Below are positions 12,632 to 20,052 of a DNA stretch of 64,000 nucleotides, in pieces. The stretch covers positions 7,933,001-7,997,000 of the forward strand of contig NZ_AP023360.1 of the NCBI RefSeq assembly GCF_018326265.1. The letters run 5' to 3'. The stretch's first letter is position 1; every line of letters begins with the position of its first letter. The translations under genes were made by a program, and so were the position numbers. Origin of the DNA: Catellatospora sp. IY07-71. Lineage in GTDB: Bacteria > Actinomycetota > Actinomycetes > Mycobacteriales > Micromonosporaceae. Below the pieces are notes generated by a model. That model saw only the letters and a list, made by a program, of their open reading frames with translations. It was not told the origin of the DNA and ran no database searches.

Positions 12632-12682
12632 AAGGAAGGGCACCTTCTTATCGCTTTGCGTAGAGGAAGGTGCCCTTCTTAA
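12632..12682. terminator. Family E hairpin, copy 2 (E2), downstream of acnA
   Basis: AAGGAAGGGCACCTTCTTA at 12632-12650 is inverted against GAGGAAGGTGCCCTTCTT near 12663-12680. The interior TCGCTTTGCG is close to that of copy E1. It begins ten bases after the acnA stop, so it is probably the acnA terminator. The arms are slightly imperfect. Confidence 0.7.
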
Positions 12683-12735
12683 CGCCCGCGGTCAGGGGCG
12701 CACCCGGTTCGCGTCCCGCAGTCGCAGCGCAGCGG

Positions 12736-12775
12736 GCCGGGCCGGGTCGGGTCGGGTCGGGTCGGGTCGGGTCGG
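12736..12775. repeat. Pentanucleotide tandem repeat
   Basis: Eight 5-bp units run without interruption, two GCCGG and then six GTCGG. It is non-coding. Similar 5-bp-period GGCCC/CCCTG tracts occur at 13964-14010 and 14716-14735, all within 2 kb of one another. Copy number is likely to vary by replication slippage. Confidence 0.85.
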
Positions 12776-12780
12776 CCACA

Positions 12781-12843
12781 AGATCGCGGCCTCGTGTCGA
12801 GAAGTCAGCTCTCACCGCACCTTCTGACACGAAGCGCCGATCT
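12781..12843. repeat. Family D palindromic element, copy 1 (D1)
   Basis: AGATCGCGGCCTCGTGTCGA at the left is inverted against CTGACACGAAGCGCCGATCT at the right, with a few mismatches and one indel, around a loop of about 16 bases. The related copy at 43983-44049 shares GATCGCGGC.TCGTGTC on one arm and GACACGA.....CGATCT on the other. Confidence 0.65.
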
Positions 12844-12867
12844 TCGCGCGAGGCGGTGGCGGGAGAG

Positions 12868-12918
12868 GTTAAGAAGGTGCCCTTCCTCTACGGAAAGCGT
12901 TAAGAAGGTGCCCTTCCT
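12868..12918. repeat. Family E element, copy 3 (E3), direct-repeat variant
   Basis: GTTAAGAAGGTGCCCTTCCT occurs twice in the same orientation, at 12868-12887 and 12899-12918, separated by 11 bases. Other E copies are inverted pairs, so this is an atypical arrangement. Each half can still form a small GAAGG-TGC-CCTTC hairpin. It ends about 40 bp before the second pirin gene. Confidence 0.75.
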
Positions 12919-12956
12919 TCGTGGGCGGCCCGCGGGGCGCGGGCTAGGGTCGTTGC

Positions 12957-13919
12957 ATGAGCAACGTTGAGGCGGCGCCGGTCGAGACGCCGTGCGGGCA
13001 CGAGCAGGTGCCGGACGGGCCGACGCACGAGCTGATGCCGGGGCGCGAGGTGGTGCTCGGCGGCCCACGCGGGATGGCGGTCAGCCGGACGCTGCCGCAC
13101 AAGGAGCGGCGCATGGTCGGCGCCTGGTGCTTCGTCGACCAGTACGGCCCGGCCGACCACGACATGCGCGTCGCGCCCCACCCGCACACCGGCCTGCAGA
13201 CCGTCAGCTGGCTCGTCGCGGGGGAGATCCTGCACCGCGACAGCGTCGGCAGCGTGGCGCTGATCCGTCCCGGGCAGCTCAACCTGATGACCGCCGGGCA
13301 CGGCATCGCGCATTCCGAGGAGTCCCCGGCCGACCGGAGCGGCCCGCTGCACGGGGTGCAGCTGTGGGTCGCGCTGCCCGAGCACGCCCGCGCGGTCGCG
13401 CCCGCGTTCGCGCACCACGCGGACCTGCCGGTGCTGACCCGGCCGGGGGCGACGGTCACCGTGCTGATGGGCGAGCTGGACGGTGCCGAGTCGCCGGCGA
13501 CGGCGTACACCCCCATCGTCGGCGCGGAGGCCGCGCTGGCCGCGGACGCCACCCTCACGCTGCCGCTGCGGCCCGATTTCGAGTACGCGGCCCTCGTGCT
13601 GGACGGCGCCGCCCACGTCGACGGCGTGCCACTCACCCCGGGCACCCTGCTCTACCTAGGCCGCGAGCGCACCACGCTGGATCTCACCACCCTGGCGACG
13701 ACGGCCCGGGTGCTGCTGCTCGGCGGGGAGCCGTTCGAGGAGGAGATCGTGATGTGGTGGAACTTCGTCGGCCGTAGCCACGACGACATCGCCGCCGCAC
13801 GCGAGCAGTGGACCGCGGCGGACGCGCGTTTCGGCGAGGTCCACGGCTACGACGGGGCGCCGCTGCCCGCCCCCGTCCTCCCGAACGCCCAGCTCAAGCC
13901 CCGCGGCCGCCGCCGCTGA
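12957..13919 (+). CDS. Pirin family bicupin protein (second copy)
   Basis: A 320-residue pirin-type bicupin, distinct from the one at 6871-7875. The N-terminal cupin has HPHTGLQTVSWLVAGE, HRDSVGS and NLMTAGHGIAHSEES with the expected His/Glu metal ligands. The C-terminal half contains RPDFEYAALVLDG and GGEPFEEEIVMWWNFVGRS, a motif shared by many actinobacterial pirins. The start is ATG at 12957. The catalytic role is unknown; quercetinase or redox-sensing functions are described for the family. It stands alone between repeat nests and converges on the PH-like gene. Confidence 0.88.
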   Translation: MSNVEAAPVETPCGHEQVPDGPTHELMPGREVVLGGPRGMAVSRTLPHKERRMVGAWCFVDQYGPADHDMRVAPHPHTGLQTVSWLVAGEILHRDSVGSVALIRPGQLNLMTAGHGIAHSEESPADRSGPLHGVQLWVALPEHARAVAPAFAHHADLPVLTRPGATVTVLMGELDGAESPATAYTPIVGAEAALAADATLTLPLRPDFEYAALVLDGAAHVDGVPLTPGTLLYLGRERTTLDLTTLATTARVLLLGGEPFEEEIVMWWNFVGRSHDDIAAAREQWTAADARFGEVHGYDGAPLPAPVLPNAQLKPRGRRR

Positions 13920-13963
13920 CGGCCCCGCCCAGACACCGCGCCCAGCCACGCCCCCGAACCCAG

Positions 13964-14010
13964 CCCGGCCCGGCCTGGCCCGGCCCTGCCCTGCCCTGCC
14001 CAGCCCTGCC
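13964..14010. repeat. Pentanucleotide CCCGG/CCCTG tandem tract
   Basis: About nine imperfect 5-bp units (CCCGG, CCTGG, CCCTG, CCCAG) run directly into the left arm of family B copy 1. It is non-coding. A further GGCCC x4 tract lies at 14716-14735, just upstream of the PH-like gene start. Confidence 0.75.
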
Positions 14011-14089
14011 ATGATCGTCCGACTTGCCTGGCAGACGGGCGCATCTTGCGCCTGCGTTCGCCCATGTGCCAGGCAAGTCGGACGATCAT
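14011..14089. terminator. Family B palindromic element, copy 1 (B1)
   Basis: This is a perfect 23-bp inverted repeat, 14011-14033 against 14067-14089. The left arm contains GATCGTCCGACTTGCCTGG and the right arm its complement. A nested GGGCG/CGCCC pair lies inside the 33-base centre. It lies between the convergent pirin and PH-like genes. Three other copies are at 22328, 30019 and 35143. The likely role is a bidirectional transcription stop or 3'-end stabiliser. Confidence 0.8.
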
Positions 14090-14116
14090 CGTCGAGAGCG
14101 GGCGGGTGGGCGTGGG

Positions 14117-14704
14117 TCAGGCGGTCGGTGGGGCCTCGCGGAGCTGGCGCTGCATCGGGGCCGCCTCGGTCAGGTCGATCACCGGTACGGACGGGGCGAA
14201 GTAGCCCACCGCCGCGGTCAGCGCGGCCTTGTCCAGCCGCCAGCCGAACGCCGGGCGGCTGGACAGCACCACCTCCGTCGGCACGTGCCAGATGGTGGCC
14301 GCGACGCTCGCCGGCATGGACGGGCGCAGCGGCGCGACCCCGGCCCGGCCCTGCACCCCGACGTACGTCGTGATGAACAGGCCCTGGTGCACCCGGAACA
14401 GGTAGATCTCGCTGATCGTCGACCACGGCACGAACGCCGACGTGCGGGCATAGATCAGCGGCCGCCCGCCGAAGAGGATGCCGTCGGTGTCGACCCGCAG
14501 GCCGGGCTTGCGGCCCAGGATCAGTGGGAGGTACAGCGCGAGCAGCGTGACCGGCAGCGCGGCGCCGCCGGCGACGAGCACGACCCGGGCGTCCTCGCCC
14601 AGCTCGAGCAGCAGGCCCGCGAGCACCGCCAGCGTGCCGACGGCGAGCATGGACAGCGTGAGCCGGCCGAACCGGAACGGGGCGACATAGGTGAACGAAG
14701 ACAT
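14117..14704 (-). CDS. Membrane protein with PH-like domain, function unknown
   Basis: A 195-residue protein beginning MSSFTYVAPFRFGRLTLSML. Two adjacent hydrophobic segments (about residues 15-35 and 40-62) form an N-terminal membrane hairpin. A mainly beta C-terminal region follows, with GLRVDTDGILFGG and FVPWSTISEIYLFRVHQG. That pattern resembles bacterial PH-like domains that sit beneath a membrane anchor, but the assignment is by pattern only. The start at 14704 lacks a good ribosome binding site and follows a GGCCC tandem tract. It is monocistronic as far as can be seen. Confidence 0.65.
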   Translation of the reverse strand: MSSFTYVAPFRFGRLTLSMLAVGTLAVLAGLLLELGEDARVVLVAGGAALPVTLLALYLPLILGRKPGLRVDTDGILFGGRPLIYARTSAFVPWSTISEIYLFRVHQGLFITTYVGVQGRAGVAPLRPSMPASVAATIWHVPTEVVLSSRPAFGWRLDKAALTAAVGYFAPSVPVIDLTEAAPMQRQLREAPPTA

Positions 14705-14777
14705 CGCGCGATCATGGCCCGGCCCGGCCCGGCCCGGCCGCGCGCCACGGAGGTGGGCGCGGCCGGGTGGGGGCGGG

Positions 14778-15704
14778 TCAGCGGACGCCCGCCTCGGCGA
14801 GGAGTTCGGCCGTGAGGGCCTGCTCGTCGAGGCCGGTCAGGCCGCGGGCGGTGAACCAGGTCGCGACGTTGTGCACGTCGCGGGCCAGGAAACGCTTGCC
14901 CTGCGGGTTGGCCACCACGTCCACGATCTGCGGCAGGTCGATGATGACCAGCCGCCCCTCGTGGACCAGGATGTTGTACGGCGACAGGTCCCCGTGCGCG
15001 TACCCGGCGCGGGCCAGCACGGTCAGCCCCAGCACCAGCTGCTGCCACAGGTCGGCCAGCCCGGCGTCGTCGGTGCGCACCTGCGCCAGCCGCGGCGCGG
15101 CGGTGCCGTCGGGCGCGCCGATGAACTCCTGCAGCACCTCGGTGCCCAGGATCTGCACCGGGTACGGCGTGAACGGCGCGACGTCGAGCTGCTGGGCGAT
15201 CTCCCACAGCCGGACCAGCGCGCCGAACTCGGCCGCCGCCCAGGTCCCGGCGATGGCCTCCTTGCCGAACGAGCTGCGGCTGGCCATGGCCCGGTTGACC
15301 CGGGACTCGCGGACCCGGCGGCCCTCGAGATAACCCGCGTCACGGTGGAACATGCGGTGGTCGTGGCTGCGGTAGCGCTTGGCCGCCAGCAGGCAGCCCC
15401 GCTGCGTGCCGGGGATGTGCCGGTGCAGCAGGAAGACGTCGGCCTCCTTGCCGGTCTTCAGCACGCCGCGTTCGACGTCCACCGCGGCCAGCTCGGTGAC
15501 GAGCCAGTCGGGGTGCGGCGCGGGCCCGCGCTCGGTCGGGGTCGACAGATCCCAGGTGGACCAGCGGTCGCCGAATTCAGGCTTGTCGGGAGTCTCGTCC
15601 CATTCGATCTCTTCGGCGTACGACTTCTCGAAGGTCAGTTCGTCGTCGTCGAAACGGTTCCGGCGGTTACCGCGACCGGCGCGCGGAAAGTCGTGCTCTC
15701 GCAC
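14778..15704 (-). CDS. RIO-type atypical serine kinase
   Basis: A 308-residue protein kinase-like protein of the RIO family. The nucleotide-binding Lys is probably in CLLAAKRYRSHDHRMFH, after the ATP-site region GVLKTGKEADVFLL. The catalytic loop is AHGDLSPYNILV and the metal-binding segment is VIIDLPQIVDVVANPQG, both in canonical RIO form. The N-terminal 60 residues are Arg/Asp/Glu-rich linker. GTG at 15704 is chosen because AAGGAG lies eight bases upstream. Eukaryotic and archaeal RIO kinases act in ribosome maturation; bacterial roles are poorly known. The 174-bp leader up to the HAD gene contains a short overlapping frame (MVAAVAVRCPQIASFFFSP) of uncertain meaning. Confidence 0.85.
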   Translation of the reverse strand: MREHDFPRAGRGNRRNRFDDDELTFEKSYAEEIEWDETPDKPEFGDRWSTWDLSTPTERGPAPHPDWLVTELAAVDVERGVLKTGKEADVFLLHRHIPGTQRGCLLAAKRYRSHDHRMFHRDAGYLEGRRVRESRVNRAMASRSSFGKEAIAGTWAAAEFGALVRLWEIAQQLDVAPFTPYPVQILGTEVLQEFIGAPDGTAAPRLAQVRTDDAGLADLWQQLVLGLTVLARAGYAHGDLSPYNILVHEGRLVIIDLPQIVDVVANPQGKRFLARDVHNVATWFTARGLTGLDEQALTAELLAEAGVR

Positions 15705-15878
15705 TGGAGGTGCTCCTTGGTCGGAGAGAAGAAGAAAGAGGCGATCTGCGGGCAGCGCACAGCGACAGCGGCAACCATTCGGCTCATCTCCCTTCTCTCT
15801 CCGCCCACGGCGATCCCGGGGGCACGAAACAACGCCGCCGAGTCTGGCGAACGCGGCGGCACCTGTCAACCGATTTAT

Positions 15879-16547
15879 TCAGCGCATCATGCGGTGGGGT
15901 GGATCGGCGGCCAGCACGGCGGCCACGGCCTGGATGGCGCCCTCGGCGATGCGGGTGGGGCCGAACCGGCGTTCAGACCACTGGCGGCCCCGGTGTATCC
16001 ACACGCTGGGTATGCCGATGGTGGTCGCGCCGCCGATGTCGGCCTCGGGGCTGTCACCGATCATCCAGGCCCCGCGCAGCCGCATCCGGGCCCGTTCCGC
16101 GGCGATCTCGAAGATGCGCGGGTTGGGCTTGCGGCAGTCGACCTCCTGCGAGACCACCCAGTCGGCGACGAAGCGGTCCAGGCCGGTACGCCGGATCTTC
16201 GCCTCCTGCTGGCGGGTCTCGCCGTTCGTGACGATCACCGGCACCCAGCCGGCGTCGGCGGCGATGCGCAGCGCCGCACCGACCATCGGGTCCAGCCGCG
16301 TGCACTCGATCTGCCCCTCGTGCAACTCCTCGACCAGGTCGATCACGGAGTTGCGCAGTCGGTAGCGGTCGCGGATCGCGTCGGCCAGATCCCAGCGCGA
16401 CGTGAGACCGTCCGCGTCGGCGTCCACCAGCCAGTCGATGTCGTACGTCGGGGCGCTGATCTCGGACAGGAACCGAGCACCCCACATCCGGAAGGCGCCT
16501 GCGCGGTCGACCAGTGTGTTGTCGAGGTCCAACAGCAACAAAGGCAC
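15879..16547 (-). CDS. HAD family hydrolase
   Basis: A 222-residue haloacid-dehalogenase-type phosphatase. Motif I is LLLDLDNTLVDR (nucleophile Asp), motif II is VIVTNGE, motif III includes CRKPNPRIFEIA, and motif IV is MIGDSPEADIGGA. The helical cap lies between motifs I and II. These features indicate an Mg-dependent phosphomonoesterase of the phosphoglycolate-phosphatase-like group, but the substrate is not readable. It starts at GTG 16547. The RIO kinase gene follows on the same strand after about 170 bp. Confidence 0.85.
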   Translation of the reverse strand: MPLLLLDLDNTLVDRAGAFRMWGARFLSEISAPTYDIDWLVDADADGLTSRWDLADAIRDRYRLRNSVIDLVEELHEGQIECTRLDPMVGAALRIAADAGWVPVIVTNGETRQQEAKIRRTGLDRFVADWVVSQEVDCRKPNPRIFEIAAERARMRLRGAWMIGDSPEADIGGATTIGIPSVWIHRGRQWSERRFGPTRIAEGAIQAVAAVLAADPPHRMMR

Positions 16548-16629
16548 GCGGGCACCTTACGTGACTCAGGACACGCTGGTGAAGCCCCCCGCGTGCCGAA
16601 ACGACGCGGAAACGAAAACGATCTCGCGT

Positions 16630-18054
16630 TTACCTCAGATCGGCGTCGACCCCGATGGTGTCACGCTGCCGTGCAGCCTTGATCTGGTTCCTGGCCCAGT
16701 TCTCGGACGGGGTCCGGCCGTACTCCCTGGCCGCCCACTCCCGCACGTGGGCCGGAGTGATCTCCTCGCCGCGGGCGAGCACCTCCGCGATCATCCGCTG
16801 GACCGGCTCCTGGATGTGGTTGAGCATGCCGCGCGAGGTGATCTCGCTGGTGTCGGACAGCGGCCGGTGGCCCATCGGCTCCCGGCCGCCGCCCGGGGCG
16901 CTCCACACGGACTCGAGCTGACCCCGCAGCGCGGGGTCCAGGATCGTGCCGCGCTCATCGCGCTCGGGCACCTGCGGTGCCCGGATGGCCGGTTCCTGCG
17001 GCTGGGGCGGCTCGGCCGGGGTCGGCTGGTACGGCACCGTCTGGGGCAGCTCCTGCGACGGCGCGACGAGGTGCTGCCCCGGCTGGTGGGACCCGTTCTG
17101 GTGGACTCCGTTCTGGTGGAGGCCGTGCGCGGGTGATCCGTTCGGGTGCGTGGCGGCCTGGTGCGACATGGGCTGGTGCGGCACCAGCGGCGTGGCGCCC
17201 GGCACCTGTCCCCCGCGCCAGCTCGCCGTACGGGCCCGGCGCACCTCCGCCTTCGCGTGCACCTCGACCAGCTTGGCCTGCTGCTCCTCGCGCACCAGCA
17301 GCGCACCGTGCAGGCGGCGCTGGCGCTTGGCCTCACGCACGTCCTCGCGGTGGGCGAGCGCGTTGCGCACGGTCGGGCGGGTGCCCTCGGCGGGCGGGTA
17401 CACGATCCAGGCGCGGCGGGCCGCGAAGGTGGACAGCGGCGCGTACAGCCAGCGCTGGCCGAAACGCGGGTAGCGGGTCTTCAGCGCCACCTCGTCGTCG
17501 TAGCTGGCCATGAACTGGTCCAGCAGCTCGTGGAACATCGCCATGCCCGCGAAGGAAAGGAAGGCGAGGTAGAGGCCGGCCCAGATGGACCACTTGTCCC
17601 GGCCGTGCACGAAGTTCAGGGTGGCCGACACGGTCGCCGCGGCGAGCACGATCTTGTACGCCCGGCCGGGGTGGCGGCCGCGCTTGACCGCCACGAACGC
17701 CCAGGCGCCGAAGGAGATGCTGATGCCGTCCAGGCTCAGCGGCACCAGCACGTTGGTCCAGTGGTCCCAGCCCATGACGTCGGCGGCGAAGCCGGTGAGG
17801 CCGATGAAGGACACGCCCATCACGGCGAGCCAGACCAGCAGGGTCGGGATGAGCGCGGCGAGGAACAGGCTGGTGTCCTTGGCCCGCTCCTTGCGCGTGC
17901 CGTACGCCTCCGGATGGGCCAGCCGCCTGCCCCGCCGCATGCCCGCCGACCGGGCCAGCGGCACGCCGATCAGCAGTGACGCGGTCAGCACCGACACCAC
18001 CAGCACCATCACCCAGGTGGGCACCCAGGTCGCGGTCAACTGCCCCAGATCCAC
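16630..18054 (-). CDS. DUF2637 (SpdB-like) membrane protein
   Basis: A 474-residue protein with an N-terminal DUF2637 membrane region of five or so hydrophobic segments (residues about 10-190). A conserved-looking soluble part follows, then a long Gln/His/Asn/Pro linker with imperfect repeats such as HQNGVHQNGSHQPGQH. A C-terminal helical domain ends AREYGRTPSENWARNQIKAA and could be a small DNA- or partner-binding module. DUF2637 proteins include SpdB plasmid-spread factors of streptomycetes, but no transfer or replication gene is nearby. GTG at 18054 is chosen because GGGGAGG lies nine bases upstream. It is divergent from acnR. Confidence 0.75.
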   Translation of the reverse strand: MDLGQLTATWVPTWVMVLVVSVLTASLLIGVPLARSAGMRRGRRLAHPEAYGTRKERAKDTSLFLAALIPTLLVWLAVMGVSFIGLTGFAADVMGWDHWTNVLVPLSLDGISISFGAWAFVAVKRGRHPGRAYKIVLAAATVSATLNFVHGRDKWSIWAGLYLAFLSFAGMAMFHELLDQFMASYDDEVALKTRYPRFGQRWLYAPLSTFAARRAWIVYPPAEGTRPTVRNALAHREDVREAKRQRRLHGALLVREEQQAKLVEVHAKAEVRRARTASWRGGQVPGATPLVPHQPMSHQAATHPNGSPAHGLHQNGVHQNGSHQPGQHLVAPSQELPQTVPYQPTPAEPPQPQEPAIRAPQVPERDERGTILDPALRGQLESVWSAPGGGREPMGHRPLSDTSEITSRGMLNHIQEPVQRMIAEVLARGEEITPAHVREWAAREYGRTPSENWARNQIKAARQRDTIGVDADLR

Positions 18055-18211
18055 AGCTCGTTCCTCCCCGGCGGGCAACGGACCTGTTGGCCCGCAACCG
18101 ATCCGCCTGGCGTCGCCTACTGCCCCCGGCGTTCAACGCGCCGGTGGACGCGGAGGATTCTTCCATGCGGCGGGGACACGCGCGATGCGTCGCAGATCTG
18201 TCACGCATGGT

Positions 18212-18231
18212 CAAGCCGTACGTACGGATTG
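18212..18231. promoter_or_regulatory. Candidate AcnR operator upstream of acnR
   Basis: This 20-bp sequence contains a perfect 12-bp palindrome, CCGTACGTACGG (18216-18227). It matches the acnA upstream motif at 9777-9796 in 17 of 20 positions. It sits 33 bp upstream of the acnR start and about 160 bp upstream of the divergent DUF2637 gene, consistent with autoregulation. Confidence 0.68.
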
Positions 18232-18263
18232 CATGTGTCCCGCCGACCTGCGAAGATCGGCCT

Positions 18264-18836
18264 GTGCCCAGGGTGAGTCAGGACCAGCTCGACGCGCGCC
18301 GCCACGAGATCCTCGCCGCGGCCCGAGCCTGCTTCGCCCGCTACGGCTACGAGGGCGCCACCGTGCGCCGGCTGGAGCAGGCCACCGGCCTGTCCCGCGG
18401 CGCCATCTTCCACCACTTCCGGGACAAGGACTCGCTGTTCCTGGCCGTGGCCGAGGACGACGCGGTCGAGATGGCCGCCACCGTCGCCGCCAACGGCCTG
18501 GTGCAGGTGATGCGGGACCTGCTCGCGCACGCCGCCGACCCGGACGCGGCGGGCTGGCTCGGCACCCAGCTGGAGGTGGCCCGGCGGCTGCGCACCGACC
18601 CGGCGTTCGCGCAGCGCTGGGCGCAGCACTCGGAGGCGATCGACACCGCCACCCGCGAGCGCCTCAAGCGCCAGGCGTCGGCGGGCGTGCTGCGCGAGGA
18701 CGTGCCGCTGGACGTGCTCACGCACTTCCTGGAGCTGGCGTACGACGGGTTGGTCAAGCGGCTGGCGATGGGCGGCTCGGCCGACGACTTCGGGCCGGTG
18801 CTGGACCTGATCGAGGAGACGGTCCGCCGCCGCTGA
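18264..18836 (+). CDS. acnR: TetR family regulator, AcnR type
   Basis: A 190-residue TetR-family repressor. The N-terminal HTH reads ILAAARACFARYGYEGATVRRLEQATGLSRGAIFHHF, shown here only to place the domain at residues 14-50; the key recognition-helix residues are SRGAIFHHF. The C-terminal ligand domain is helical. GTG at 18264 starts a typical actinobacterial AcnR N-terminus (VPRVSQDQLDARRHEIL), whereas the longer open frame overlaps the divergent DUF2637 gene. The assignment to aconitase control rests on family resemblance and on the shared 20-bp motif upstream of acnA. Unusually, it lies 5.6 kb from acnA instead of next to it. Confidence 0.82.
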   Translation: MPRVSQDQLDARRHEILAAARACFARYGYEGATVRRLEQATGLSRGAIFHHFRDKDSLFLAVAEDDAVEMAATVAANGLVQVMRDLLAHAADPDAAGWLGTQLEVARRLRTDPAFAQRWAQHSEAIDTATRERLKRQASAGVLREDVPLDVLTHFLELAYDGLVKRLAMGGSADDFGPVLDLIEETVRRR

Positions 18837-18864
18837 ACCGGTCATCCGGTCTCAGAACGGAACA

Positions 18865-18926
18865 AACCCCAGGGTTCCGCACGGGTGTGCGGGCCGGTTG
18901 GACAAAACCGGACAACCCCTGGGGTT
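18865..18926. terminator. Nested inverted repeat downstream of acnR
   Basis: AACCCCAGG (18865-18873) is exactly inverted in CCTGGGGTT (18918-18926). Within the loop, CCGGTT (18894-18899) is inverted in AACCGG (18906-18911). The structure begins 29 bp after the acnR stop and has no T run, which is usual for actinobacterial terminators. Confidence 0.5.
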
Positions 18927-19063
18927 CGGGTGGCTCCCGTGGATTCGCCAAGCCGCTGACACACGGCCTCGACGCTCCAGTCGAACCTTTGGTATCGACA
19001 GAAGTGCAGTCGATGACAGCCGCTTAGCGGGCAGCCACCTCACGTGTCCTGTAGCTACTCAAA

Positions 19064-19082
19064 GCTGGACCACCTCCTTTCC
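19064..19082. other. Sequence resembling the 3' tail of 16S rRNA (anti-Shine-Dalgarno)
   Basis: GCTGGACCACCTCCTTTCC matches the universal 16S 3' end, GCTGGATCACCTCCTTTCT, at 17 of 19 positions, including the whole anti-Shine-Dalgarno core. No other rRNA sequence flanks it. Read on the opposite strand it is instead an unusually strong ribosome binding site (GGAAAGGAGGTGGTC) followed by a 12-codon TTG-started frame. It may be chance, an anti-SD-like element in a leader, or a leftover. Confidence 0.3.
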
Positions 19083-19166
19083 CGTGTACCGCCGACACTA
19101 TCCACGCGATCACGGGATCGACAAGATATTTTCTCCGCGAGCCTCGGGGCACTACAGTGCGGCACC

Positions 19167-19271
19167 ATGGGCGCCCTCAAACCGTGGCATCTCGTTCTCA
19201 GCAGCGTCTGCTGCCTGGCCGTCGTGGCGGTGGTCGCGCTGGTCGTCGTGCTGGTAATGCGTAAGAGATGA
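19167..19271 (+). CDS. Small membrane peptide, 34 residues, coupled to ddaH
   Basis: ATG at 19167 opens a 34-residue frame, MGALKPWHLVLSSVCC then a long Val/Leu/Ala helix ending RKR. Its TGA overlaps the ddaH ATG (ATGA at 19268-19271), a classic translational-coupling arrangement. The MGALKPWHL start is like actinobacterial TatA proteins, but the amphipathic helix and tail of TatA are missing. It is likely a single-pass membrane peptide with a cytoplasmic basic end; two Cys lie at the start of the helix. The function is unknown. It is too small for automatic calling and would be missed. Confidence 0.55.
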   Translation: MGALKPWHLVLSSVCCLAVVAVVALVVVLVMRKR

Positions 19272-20035
19272 GCAACCGCACCGTCGCGCTGGTCCGCGAA
19301 CCCGGCCCGCGCCTGCCCGAGGGCATCGTCACCCACATCGGCCGCAGCGAGGTCGACCTCTCCCTGGCCCGCGCCCAGCACATGGCGTACGCCGACGCGC
19401 TGGCCTCGGCCGGGTGGGAGGTCTATCCCGCGCCGTCGGCCGACGACTGCCCCGACGCCGTCTTCGTCGAGGACGCCGTGGTGGTCTGCGAGGACCTGGC
19501 CGTGCTGACCCACCCCGGCGCGCCCGAGCGCCGCCCCGAGATCGCTGGCGCCGAGACCGCCGTGCGCGAGCTGGGCCTGCGCGTCGCGCACATCACCGGC
19601 CCCGGCACCCTCGACGGCGGCGACGTGCTGCAGGTCGGCTCGACCGTCTACGTCGGACGCGGCGGGCGCACCAACGGCGAGGGCATCCGCCAGCTGCGCG
19701 AGCTGCTCGCCCCGCTGGGCCGCACCGTGATCGCGGTGCCGCTGGGCGAGGTGCTGCACCTGAAGTCGGCGGTCACCGCACTGCCCGACGGCACCTTCCT
19801 GGCCCTGCCGCACCTGGTGCCGGTGGAGCTGTTCCCCGCGGTGCGGCCGGTGCAGGAGGAGGGCGGCTGCCACGTGGTGCCGCTCGGCGGCGACCGGGTG
19901 CTGCTGGCCGCGTCCGCGCCGCGCACCGCCGAGCTGCTGGCAGACCTGGGCTTCACGCCGGTGGTGGTGGACATCGGCGAGTTCGAGAAGCTCGAAGGCT
20001 GCGTGACCTGCCTGAGCGTCCTGATCCGCCGTTAG
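19268..20035 (+). CDS. ddaH: Dimethylarginine dimethylaminohydrolase (DDAH)
   Basis: A 255-residue enzyme of the guanidino-modifying superfamily. It hydrolyses N-omega-methylated arginines to citrulline and a methylamine, presumably in the cytosol. PDAVFVEDA supplies substrate-binding acidic residues, GTLDGGDVL is the conserved second-blade motif, His164 in VLHLKSAV is the general base, and the nucleophile is Cys248 in GCVTCLSVL near the C-terminus. All key residues are intact. Its start overlaps the stop of the 34-residue membrane peptide. The next gene follows after 47 bp, so it may head or precede the TIGR04222-MNIO unit. Confidence 0.9.
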   Translation: MSNRTVALVREPGPRLPEGIVTHIGRSEVDLSLARAQHMAYADALASAGWEVYPAPSADDCPDAVFVEDAVVVCEDLAVLTHPGAPERRPEIAGAETAVRELGLRVAHITGPGTLDGGDVLQVGSTVYVGRGGRTNGEGIRQLRELLAPLGRTVIAVPLGEVLHLKSAVTALPDGTFLALPHLVPVELFPAVRPVQEEGGCHVVPLGGDRVLLAASAPRTAELLADLGFTPVVVDIGEFEKLEGCVTCLSVLIRR

Positions 20036-20052
20036 TGGCGGCCATGGTCCAT

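Larger units (their letters stand above)
12622..12956. other. 335-bp gap between acnA and the second pirin gene, filled with repeats
   Basis: No convincing coding frame was found here. In order it holds hairpin E2, a pentanucleotide tandem (GCCGG twice then GTCGG six times, 12736-12775), hairpin D1 and the directly repeated E3 element. A short open frame on the plus strand across 12670-12903 encodes only Arg/Ser/Val-rich translation of these repeats. The gap is therefore a nest of dispersed elements. Confidence 0.7.
18837..19166. other. 330-bp gap between acnR and the 34-residue peptide gene
   Basis: No credible protein gene was found. The proximal part holds a nested inverted repeat (18865-18926), probably the acnR terminator. 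The middle holds a sequence resembling the 3' end of 16S rRNA (19064-19082). The distal part (about 19120-19140) is AT-richer, with AAGATATTTTC, and probably holds the promoter for the peptide-ddaH unit. Confidence 0.55.

Noticed and set aside
12670-12903. A 77-codon frame in the acnA-pirin gap
   Set aside because: It is only the translation of hairpin E2, the GTCGG tandem and element D1, with Gly/Ser/Arg runs from the tandem.
16630-18054. DUF2637 gene as a sign of an integrated conjugative element
   Set aside because: No integrase, relaxase, replication gene, tRNA attachment site or flanking repeats are nearby, and the neighbours are housekeeping genes.
19167-19271. The 34-residue peptide as a true TatA
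   Set aside because: Only the first nine residues resemble TatA. The Phe-Gly hinge, amphipathic helix and acidic tail are absent.
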